In this document: positions 1 to 6,167 of the stretch, in pieces
How positions within the stretch are numbered: the stretch's first letter is position 1
Layout of the letters: each line of letters begins with the position of its first letter
Source of the DNA: Magnetofaba australis IT-1
GTDB lineage: Bacteria > Pseudomonadota > Magnetococcia > Magnetococcales > Magnetococcaceae
Reading direction: 5' to 3'
DNA: 64,000 bases
Assembly: GCF_002109495.1 (NCBI RefSeq)
Contig: NZ_LVJN01000015.1
Coordinates: 1-64,000, forward strand
Program-made: the position numbers and the translations under genes
The notes under the pieces: model-generated
The model's database searches: none
What the model was told of the DNA's origin: nothing
What the model saw: the letters and a program-made list of their open reading frames with translations, nothing else

Positions 1-286
1 TTTTTTTTAGCGCAACATGCGCCTCAAGAAGCTCGGACATAACTTCATTTTTGGTTGCCAACTTCGCTTCTAGTTCGGCAATCTGTCGGTCACAAGCCTT
101 TTGGCCGCGTTTGTCAGACAAGGCCGCTTCGCCGTTCTCAAACAAAGCCTTTTGCCAGCGATAGTACTGGCTGGGCTGAATGCCCGCCTCGTCGCACAGA
201 TCCGAGAGAACCACCTTCTCGACCAGGTGACGGCGCACATAGCCTACCTTCTGCTCAGCCGTAAATCTCCGCTTCTTCCGTTCCAT
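1..286 (-). CDS. IS3-family transposase OrfA, cut by window edge
   Basis: On the minus strand this encodes the first 95 residues of an IS3-family OrfA, beginning MERKKRRFTAEQK. It has the family helix-turn-helix ('LCDEAGIQPSQYYRW') and the start of a leucine-rich helix ('AELEAKLATKNEV'). OrfA binds the IS ends and acts with the OrfB integrase. A GGAGG sits five bases before the ATG at 286. The gene leaves the window inside a run of eight A on the coding strand, right after 'EAHVALKK', where OrfA and OrfB meet in this group. It belongs to the IS debris at the left end of the plasmid-like block. The family call is firm. Whether the whole IS is intact lies outside the window. Confidence 0.8.
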   Translation of the reverse strand, partial: MERKKRRFTAEQKVGYVRRHLVEKVVLSDLCDEAGIQPSQYYRWQKALFENGEAALSDKRGQKACDRQIAELEAKLATKNEVMSELLEAHVALKK

Positions 287-339
287 ACAAACCTCCGCTC
301 AATATCTCTACATTATGAACGATTGGTTTGTCATTTTCC

Positions 340-606
340 ATCTGAACCGAAACAAAAGAGGAGAAGGCTCTCCAGGCGCAGCTAAAAAGGGAGCATGAGA
401 AAAAGATAGCCCTTCGCAACGGCGTCATGGGACGGTGGTTACAGAGCCAAATTGATCAAGGAGAGAATGGCTGGAGTGAAGAGCGGATCTTCCACATTAT
501 GGATCGCTACCTCACAAACACCAAAGAGCGGTCCGTGTTCGGACTGCCAGAGAAATCTGCTCAACAAGAAAGCGAGGGATTTTCTGACGCAACGACCGAG
601 ATATGA
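340..606 (+). pseudogene. C-terminal fragment of an unrecognised protein, interrupted by IS
   Basis: An open frame from the stop at 337-339 to TGA at 604-606 gives a highly charged, helical, protein-like sequence ('KREHEKKIALRNGVM', 'EERIFHIMDRYLTNTK'). It has no plausible start codon or ribosome site near its left end, and the IS3 element begins just to the left. It therefore looks like the 3' end of a gene whose front was lost to that insertion. The charge pattern would suit a plasmid mobilisation or accessory protein, but I do not recognise a family. Low confidence that it was ever this exact gene. Confidence 0.35.
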
Positions 607-721
607 TCAAAATCTGTGTATGCGCGGGATGTGATCAGGCGGCGTATCCTGGTGGCGCTTTGCCGAGCATCCTCGAGAATCCACAAGGAAAGGATACGCC
701 ATAAAGAAGGGTAGCGTTGTT

Positions 722-1074
722 GCTCAACGTGCGGCAGCACAAGCGCCAAATGACCCACTCACGGAGGTGATTCGCCAAGAGGGGCGCGTTGATTGATTCA
801 TCAGGCCGTTGAGGCGGAGGTGGCGGCGCTGCTGGCGCAATACATCGCAGAAGTCGACGAAGCGGGGCGTCAGCAGATTGTGCGCTATGGCTATTTGCGG
901 GAACGCAGCGTACAGACGGGGGTGGGAGCGATTTCGGTTCGCGTGCCCCGGGTGTGTGATCGGCGAGCTATTCTGACGGAGCAGAAAGTGCGCTTCCGCT
1001 CTTCTGTCAATGGCGCTCGAAACCTCCAACGAGCTCAACATTTTGCCGAAGTCGCGGCAAACCAAGGCCAATAA
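722..1074 (+). pseudogene. IS256-family transposase N-terminal remnant
   Basis: The translation carries the N-terminal hallmarks of IS256/mutator transposases: 'DPLTEVIRQEGR', then in another frame 'AVEAEVAALLAQY', 'RYGYLRERSVQTGVG' and 'ISVRVPRVCDRR'. The two parts are in different frames around 791-797, where a short repeat (ttgattgatt) looks like a small duplication. The similarity fades after 'EQKVRF', well before the catalytic DDE region. The fragment is therefore truncated, frameshifted and inactive. It is flanked by other IS debris and lies upstream of the DinJ/YafQ pair. Confidence 0.7.
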
Positions 1075-1167
1075 ATATATCTCGTGGGCTCCCGGATACG
1101 TCTAACTGCTGCTGTCTTCCCGGAAAAGCCGGGGGATTTCCTACGTAAAGGTTATGTAAAGGCATAA

Positions 1168-1449
1168 TTACCCGAACAGTTCGCTATGCGAACCAAGACG
1201 GGCCAGTTTGAGGGTATTGTCATTTGGCTTTTGGTAAATGAGGAGTAAATCGGGTTTGATATGGCATTCTCGATACCCTGCCCAGTTCCCACCAAGGTCA
1301 TGGTCGCGGAATTTGGCTGCAAGGCTCTGGTCATTGGCCAAAGCTCCCAGAATAGCCCTCAAATCCCCATCAAGCACATTCCGGTGCTTTCCCCTAGCCT
1401 CACGCTTAAAATCACGTTTGAAGGTGGAACTGCGCTCAATCGTCCGCAT
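1168..1449 (-). CDS. yafQ: YafQ-type toxin (RelE/ParE superfamily)
   Basis: A 93-residue protein with the YafQ pattern: 'STFKRDFKREARG' at the N-terminus, 'LAAKFRDHDLGGNW' in the middle and 'ECHIKPDLLLIYQK' before the C-terminal 'LARLGSHSELFG'. The histidines and the aspartate after 'KP' match positions important in YafQ ribosome-dependent mRNA interferases. The family cleaves mRNA during translation and is neutralised by DinJ. The start overlaps the end of the upstream antitoxin gene by 14 bases, the usual coupled antitoxin-first order. On a plasmid-derived segment it would act in post-segregational stabilisation. Full length for the family, with no obvious damage. Confidence 0.88.
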   Translation of the reverse strand: MRTIERSSTFKRDFKREARGKHRNVLDGDLRAILGALANDQSLAAKFRDHDLGGNWAGYRECHIKPDLLLIYQKPNDNTLKLARLGSHSELFG

Positions 1450-1708
1450 GAAGATCGGCCATCAGATCGTCCACACTCGCAAATTTCTCGGCTTTTCCTG
1501 ATTCAAGCTCTGCAATCGCCTCTATGGTCGTAGCATTGGGCGCCTTCACCTCGAATGGCAAACGGTGCTCTGTGGCTATGCGAACCATCAGCATCCGGAT
1601 CGCATCTGAGACAGAAAGCCCCATTGCGTTGAGCGCATCGGTAGCACGTTCCTTGGTCTCGGTATCTATTCGAGCGCGAACGTAGGCTGAATTGGCGGCG
1701 GTGCTCAT
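1436..1708 (-). CDS. dinJ: DinJ/RelB-type antitoxin
   Basis: A 90-residue protein starting MSTAANSAYVRARID. The ribbon-helix-helix part ('VRARIDTETKERATDALNAMGL', residues about 9-30, followed by 'SVSDAIRMLM') matches RelB/DinJ antitoxins. The C-terminal half ('ELESGKAEKFASVDD') is the part that wraps the toxin. A longer frame reaches back to 1777, but the internal ATG at 1708 has a better ribosome site and matches family length. It lies directly upstream of, and overlaps, the YafQ gene. The pair is probably autoregulated by DinJ binding in the 1710-1800 region, as is known for the family. Confidence 0.85.
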   Translation of the reverse strand: MSTAANSAYVRARIDTETKERATDALNAMGLSVSDAIRMLMVRIATEHRLPFEVKAPNATTIEAIAELESGKAEKFASVDDLMADLHADD

Positions 1709-1830
1709 ATAGGTCCCCCTGCGGCCAGTTTGTAGTCTATTTGTGACTACAATAGCAAATCCATGTCCAGAAGTCATTCTTAACGTTGATGCAGACGTGC
1801 ATCCCGATATTCCGAGTCTACTCAGACTAA

Positions 1831-1950
1831 GGTGGACCCCGTTCCTGACACAGCAGGATAAGCTACACTCTGCCTCTCAAGAGGAGGGTCAGAGATGAGC
1901 AAACAACAGCGGAAGAATCATAGTTCCGAGTTCAAAGCCCGATTGACACG
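1831..1950 (+). mobile_element. IS3-family left-end remnant
   Basis: A sequence resembling an IS3 terminal repeat (ggtggaccccgttcctgaca) is followed by GAGGAGGG and an ATG at 1895 that starts 'MSKQQRKNHSSEFKA', the typical beginning of an IS3-group OrfA. The similarity stops at about 1950 after 18 codons. Only the left end of the element survives, and no transposase is encoded. Confidence 0.6.
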
Positions 1951-2116
1951 TACCGGACTGAATCTGAAAAGTTCGTGGTAAATCCGACAGACTGTTCGCT
2001 CTCAAAAATATTATGTCCTGTTTTGCCAATTACTACTGATTAAAGACCGTTTAAATTTTGGATAAAGAACGGATAAGGGTCGAAAGAACGCCTATAACTA
2101 TATGAAGGAATTATGT

Positions 2117-2590
2117 TAATTTATCCACAGGGTCCCTGAAACGCCGCATTTCGGCCCCTGAAACGCCGCATTGTGGTCCCTGCTATGCCATACATCGGCC
2201 CCTGAAACGCCGCAGACAAAATCCCCTCTCTGGAAGTTATCCACATTTTATCCACAGGCGGAATAATTCAAGCGATTACAGAAGCCTATTCGTGTGTTCT
2301 GCAACAGGTCATCGCTGGATGCGGCGTTACAGGGGCTAAGGTCCAAGTGCGGCGTTTCAGGGACCATAAGCCCAGTGCGGCGTTTCAGGGACCAAAGCCT
2401 GGTGCGGCGTTTCAGGGACCAAGGCCCGGTGCGGCGTTTCAGGGACCAAGGCCCGGTGCTGCGTTTCAGGGACCAAGGCCCGGTGCGGCGTTTCAGGGAC
2501 CACAGCTCGGTGCGGCGTTTCAGGGACCATGACCAAGTGCGGCGTTTCAGGGACCATAGCCCAGGCGCGGCGTTTCAGGGACCACCGCGC
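2117..2590. other. Iteron-type plasmid origin of replication (oriV) with DnaA boxes
   Basis: Ten direct copies of a motif with core GCGGCGTTTCAGGGACC start at 2319 (degenerate), 2347, 2375, 2402, 2429, 2456, 2483, 2510, 2537 and 2565, spaced 27-28 bp. Three or four copies in the opposite orientation lie at about 2130-2215. Three perfect DnaA boxes (TTATCCACA) are at 2121, 2237 and 2248, next to A+T-rich DNA at 1980-2120 that could melt. The adjacent TrfA-family gene supplies the initiator, as in IncP oriV. The array runs into the 3' end of that gene. The stretch 1951-2116 holds no gene. Confidence 0.9.
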
Positions 2591-3380
2591 GCTCAGGTCG
2601 GGTTAACACCACCACCCCCTGCGCCGTAATCTCCCAATCCGCCAAAACGCCCTGCTCCTTCAACTGCTCCAGACCAGCCCGCAACATCTCGCGGAACTTC
2701 TTGTCCGTCGCGCGGGATCCCGTCAGGGGTTTGAGCGTCGACAATTTCACCCGATGCGGATTCTCCAATGTCGCGCGATGGGAGTTCACATACCCATACA
2801 GCCATTTGGACAGATCGGTTTTCAGCGCTTGGCGCACCTCCTGGATCATCCGGGTATAGTTGCCCCCGCCAAACATCTCCGCCAAGCGCGGGTTGAGCAC
2901 GATCTTATACGCTTGCGTTTTTTCGTCGCGCAAAAACTCCTGAATCAGGGAGCCCTGATAGGTGGCGCGACCATTGGAGGTGATCTGTATGGAATTATTC
3001 TGCAAGCGCTCGATGGATTGCCCCAACCAGGTGCACTGTGTGCCGCCGGTCTTCTTCCCCATACAGCGCAAGAGTTCCCGCGCCGACGTTTCCACCGGCG
3101 CCGTGGTCTCCTGACTACGCGCCCGATGCAGCAATTCCAGCAGCGTATCCAGATCCCCCTGATCCATCTGTTGACCCGTTACCCGCAAAATGTGATCCCC
3201 CCAGACCGCCACCTCCTCCGACTCCAAACGCCGTCGCGTTCCGCGTTTCACCACTGGGAACAGTCCCGAAAGCAAAAACGGACGCGGCGCGGCGCGATCC
3301 GTATCGGGCCAATAGGGCAGCGCCAGGGTCAGTTGATCCCCCTCCCCTGTTTTCGAAAGCGCCTGATCACGCCTGGCCAT
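2547..3380 (-). CDS. trfA: TrfA-family plasmid replication initiator
   Basis: A 277-residue protein of the TrfA family, which binds iterons and opens the origin for plasmid replication. Family-like stretches include 'YWPDTDRAAPRPFLLSG' near residue 30, 'LGQSIERLQNNSIQI' in the middle, 'NPRLAEMFGGGNYT' and the winged-helix part 'KTDLSKWLYGYVNSH'. I chose the ATG at 3380, with GGGGAGGGGGG just upstream, over one two codons earlier. The gene follows a small gene on the same strand and overlaps its end. Its last residues ('VVPETPRLGYGP') are encoded by iteron sequence, and the stop codon itself lies in an iteron, so gene end and origin are fused. Confidence 0.88.
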   Translation of the reverse strand: MARRDQALSKTGEGDQLTLALPYWPDTDRAAPRPFLLSGLFPVVKRGTRRRLESEEVAVWGDHILRVTGQQMDQGDLDTLLELLHRARSQETTAPVETSARELLRCMGKKTGGTQCTWLGQSIERLQNNSIQITSNGRATYQGSLIQEFLRDEKTQAYKIVLNPRLAEMFGGGNYTRMIQEVRQALKTDLSKWLYGYVNSHRATLENPHRVKLSTLKPLTGSRATDKKFREMLRAGLEQLKEQGVLADWEITAQGVVVLTRPERAVVPETPRLGYGP

Positions 3381-3603
3381 GATCACCCCCCTCCCCTTTC
3401 GCGCTCACCGTAATGCGCACGCCGCGCGCCAGCGACATCCCGCCTGGGCTGGCCACCAGCACGGATTCGGTGCGCACCTCAACCCCCAGGCGTCTACCCA
3501 CCGTGCGCGCCGTTCCACCGATCACTTTGACCTCTTCGGCGTTGCCCGCCTCCAGAATAATGGGCCGACCCGCCGCCATCGCCTGTTTCAACATCTCTTT
3601 CAT
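3367..3603 (-). CDS. Small protein of unknown function in the trfA operon
   Basis: A 78-residue protein starting MKEMLKQAMAAGRPI, with a strong ribosome site (GGGAGGGG) upstream of the ATG. The same purine-rich site precedes trfA, parA and the gene after parA, which argues for a shared plasmid origin. It has no transmembrane segment or clear motif. The central part ('AEEVKVIGGTARTVG', 'GVEVRTESVLVASPG') looks like a beta-rich fold. It sits in the position held by ssb upstream of trfA in IncP plasmids but does not look like SSB. It overlaps trfA by 14 bases, so the two are probably co-expressed. Function unknown. Confidence 0.6.
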   Translation of the reverse strand: MKEMLKQAMAAGRPIILEAGNAEEVKVIGGTARTVGRRLGVEVRTESVLVASPGGMSLARGVRITVSAKGEGGDHGQA

Positions 3604-3683
3604 CGTGTTCCCCTCCCACCTGAGGGTTCACATCTTGAATGACTCGCAAAGTGCGAGTCAAGGACAACGCGCGGAGTGCGCGG

Positions 3684-4446
3684 GGCGGAACGGGCGCGCG
3701 GTTGACGCGGAATGATCCGGTCACACCGGGCGCGCGGGACGAGCGGCATAAGCGGAATACGCGGGATATCCCGCGTGATCGGAACAAGCGGAATGTGCAG
3801 AGCGAACCGGATACGCGGTAGGCGCGGAATGATCCGGTCACACCGGGCGCGCGGGACGAGCGGCATAAGCGGAATACGCGGGATATCCCGCGTGATCGGA
3901 ACAAGCGGAATGCGAGGAGCTAACCGGATACGCGGTAGGCGCGGAATAGGCCGGACGCACCGGGCGCGCGGGATGACCGGCATAAGCGGAGTGAGCGGAA
4001 CGCGCGGGATATCCCGTGTGATCGGATCAAGCGGTAGGAGCGGAACGAACCGTATGCACGGTAGGCGCGGAATGGGCCGGACGCACCGCGCGCGCGGGAC
4101 GAGCGGCATAAGCCGAGTGAGCGGAGTGCGCGGGATATCCCGCGTGATCGGAACAAGCGGAATGCGCGGAGCAAACCGGATACGCGGTAGGCGCGGGATG
4201 AGCCGGACGCACCGGGCGCGCGGGGTGTACGGAATGACCGGCAATAGCGGAGTGAGCGGAATGCGCGGCTTATTCCGCGTAATCGGATCAAGCGGTAGGC
4301 GCGGAATGAGCGGAGCGAACCGCATGCACGGAGAGCGCGGAACGCGCCGGATCAGCCGGGCGCGCCGGATGCGCGTGGCAAGCGGATTGCAACGCGTAAG
4401 CAGGATAAGCGGAATTCGCGGTATACGCCGCGCATTCCGCGAATTC
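3684..4446. repeat. 9-bp-period array with higher-order palindromes (candidate centromere)
   Basis: About 80 consecutive 9-mers, most ending in CGG or CCG (for example cataagcgg, aatacgcgg, gacgagcgg). Superunits of 117, 117, 126, 126 and 108 bp start at 3711, 3828, 3945, 4071, 4197 and 4305, all multiples of nine. Perfect or near-perfect 18-bp palindromes with core GCGGGATATCCCGC lie at 3759, 3876, 4002 and 4128, with degenerate versions near 4262 and 4415. The array lies between the divergent trfA and parA operons, directly upstream of parA, which is where type Ib partition systems keep their centromere. Because nine is divisible by three, long open frames run through it on both strands. 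I consider these spurious. Confidence 0.75.
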
Positions 4447-4504
4447 CATGACGCTATCGCCAATGTCTTGGCGTTTTCAGAATCCCAGTGAGGGGAGGGG
4501 ACCG

Positions 4505-5101
4505 ATGTCCATTGCGTTTTTCAACATCAAGGGGGGGGTTGGCAAGACCTCTTTGGCGGTCAATTTTGCGCTGCAGCATGATTACGCCATTGTCACCAAC
4601 GATCTGTATACCCAGCTGGAGCGGGCGTTGCCAGAGGGGAAGATTCTCAAGGTGGGGCCCGGCGAGCCATTCCCGGAGATTCCCGGCGATGCCCCGGTGG
4701 CGTATGACCTGGGCGGCTACATCGATCCGCGCATCATCCCAGTGCTGACGCGGGTGAGTCATGTGGTGGTGCCGGTTCTGGACGAGGATAACGACATTCA
4801 AGTCACCGCCCAGGCCATTGCGGAGATCCGTCAGCACAATCCCAATCTGGTGGTCGTGCCCAACCGATTGGATCGCGATGATGACGCCATGCGCATCATC
4901 AATATTCTGGTGGGGTTGGAGGTGGTGGACGCCAAAACCCAGTTTTTCCCCATCAAGCGCAGCAAGGGATTCTCCTATGCCATGCGGGATGGGCGCTCCA
5001 TCCGCCAACAGATGGCGGACAACAAGTTGATGAATCGCGCGTATCATGCGGTGGCGACACAATTTGACGCGCTCTCGCGCTATTTGCTGCAACCGGTTTA
5101 A
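4505..5101 (+). CDS. parA: ParA-type partition ATPase (small, type Ib-like)
   Basis: A 198-residue P-loop ATPase with the deviant Walker A motif of ParA/MinD proteins ('FFNIKGGVGKTSLAV') at residues about 4-18. A Walker B-like stretch ('APVAYDLGGYIDPR') and 'LVVVPNRLDRDDD' follow. The short length and lack of an N-terminal helix-turn-helix fit type Ib ParA, which needs a separate small DNA-binding partner and an upstream centromere. Both are present here. The ATG at 4505 follows GAGGGGAGGGG. The gene drives plasmid partition over the nucleoid in known systems. It is followed after 17 bases by its probable partner. Full length, no damage seen. Confidence 0.85.
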   Translation: MSIAFFNIKGGVGKTSLAVNFALQHDYAIVTNDLYTQLERALPEGKILKVGPGEPFPEIPGDAPVAYDLGGYIDPRIIPVLTRVSHVVVPVLDEDNDIQVTAQAIAEIRQHNPNLVVVPNRLDRDDDAMRIINILVGLEVVDAKTQFFPIKRSKGFSYAMRDGRSIRQQMADNKLMNRAYHAVATQFDALSRYLLQPV

Positions 5102-5118
5102 CAGGGGAGGGGAGTCTC

Positions 5119-5379
5119 ATGAGCCAAGCAGAGAAATTTGATCTCAACGCGTTTCGTAAACCGCAAGCGGGCGCGCTGCAATCGGTAGCGGCGACGCCGG
5201 AGCCCAAGGCCAAGTCGACCGCGGCGAAAAAAGACGTCGCCGAACGTCAGAGCGAGCGCTTGGAGTTGCGTTTGACCCCATCAGAGATGGCGGCCTTAAC
5301 CAAGGGTCTGCCCCGGGGCATGCCCATCGCCACCCACGTGCGCTATCTGATGCAGGACGCCGGCATGCTGGGCGAATGA
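5119..5379 (+). CDS. Small partition DNA-binding protein (ParG-like)
   Basis: An 86-residue basic protein with a flexible Ala/Lys-rich N-terminus (residues 1-50) and a compact C-terminal part, 'ERLELRLTPSEMAAL' then 'PIATHVRYLMQDAGM', which reads as a ribbon-helix-helix. This layout (mobile arginine- and lysine-bearing tail plus C-terminal RHH) matches ParG-like centromere-binding proteins of type Ib partition systems, where the tail stimulates ParA ATPase. It has a GGGGAGGGG ribosome site and lies 17 bases after parA. It would be expected to bind the 9-bp array upstream of parA. The assignment rests on position, size and fold, not on strong sequence similarity. Confidence 0.6.
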   Translation: MSQAEKFDLNAFRKPQAGALQSVAATPEPKAKSTAAKKDVAERQSERLELRLTPSEMAALTKGLPRGMPIATHVRYLMQDAGMLGE

Positions 5380-5611
5380 TGCCCAGCCAAACACTCTCAG
5401 GATCCAGTCGCCTTTGGTTTGAAGGGGCAACTATCTCGAAGTTCCGGATAGTTGCCCAGCATGTTTCATACGGCGTCAGATAAACGAGCAATTCGCTCTT
5501 GTCGCCAAGGTTCATCTCTATCAGACTGAAGATGGACGCCAGAATGGAGCCCCGTTTTGTGGAAAGAGTCCTCTGGCTATCCTGGCCATTCAGGGCGGAT
5601 CTGACCCGAAA

Positions 5612-5788
5612 TAGATGGTGTCGTCATGAGAGGCAAATCTCGGGCTTCTGGCTCAAAATGAGCGCATTTTAGGCGCGCCGATCGACTTGAGCCGCCCTCA
5701 AGGAGTGAGGCGCAACGACAAAGGCGCCATTTTGAGACGGAGAATGCAAAGCATGCCCCGTTTTTGCCTCTCATGACGACACCATCTA
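5612..5788. mobile_element. MITE-like element 1
   Basis: A 177-bp element bounded by a perfect 26-bp inverted repeat (tagatggtgtcgtcatgaga at 5612 onward, mirrored at 5763-5788). A second inner inverted repeat surrounds 'ctcaaaatgagcgcattt' and 'ggcgccattttgagac'. No coding capacity. The bases between 5380 and 5611 hold no recognisable gene. Confidence 0.65.
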
Positions 5789-5884
5789 AGGCACAGACGA
5801 TCCAATGAGCATCTGGAAGTATGGCAAACATCACATCCCCACTTATTTCATATGTCAGGTGAGGAGTCGTTCGGGATCTGGCGG

Positions 5885-6051
5885 CTAGCCCGGATATTTC
5901 ATGAATCTCTACGATGATTGCGTAGAGATTTGATCCAAAAGGGGGATTTTCGACTACGGCGAATGCTTATTGCCTTCGCAAAGGAGGAAATTCCCCTTTT
6001 GGATCAAAGATCAAGCAAGGGCGTCTGAGATTCATGAAATATCCGGGCTAG
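5885..6051. mobile_element. MITE-like element 2, upstream of the BREX operon
   Basis: A 167-bp element with perfect 25-bp terminal inverted repeats (CTAGCCCGGATATTTCATGA at 5885 onward, mirrored at 6027-6051). Inner arms 'gatccaaaaggggg' and 'ccccttttggatc' could form a long hairpin. No coding capacity. It ends 116 bp before the pglW start. The remaining sequence to 6167 must hold the operon promoter. I see a -10-like TATAGT at 6096 but no convincing -35. Confidence 0.7.
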
Positions 6052-6167
6052 GGAAGGGGACTTTGTCGCAAAAGTTTCATCTATGGAAAAGGCTTTATAG
6101 TAGTAGAAAGTGAGTGGCGAAAAGTGACTTGAGTTCAGACTGTTAATTGATTTCTGGTAGGAAGTAT

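Noticed and set aside
452-758. Small frames of 60-65 residues on both strands
   Set aside because: No ribosome sites and no protein-like sequence. The different frame at 340-606 fits a gene remnant better.
2319-2585. CRISPR-like array
   Set aside because: Units recur every 27-28 bp with only about 7-10 bases between cores and near-identical spacers. No cas genes. Iterons explain it.
2294-2629. Open frames across the iterons
   Set aside because: Same cause: a 27-bp unit keeps frames open. Context is an origin with DnaA boxes.
3600-4491. Long open frames (287 aa on minus, 259 aa on plus) through the 9-bp array
   Set aside because: They arise because the repeat unit is nine bases, so stops are avoided in several frames on both strands. 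The predicted peptides are low-complexity tripeptide repeats and no frame is favoured.
5144-5515. 123-residue minus-strand frame opposite the ParG-like gene
   Set aside because: Shadow of the plus-strand gene. It starts in non-coding DNA without a ribosome site.
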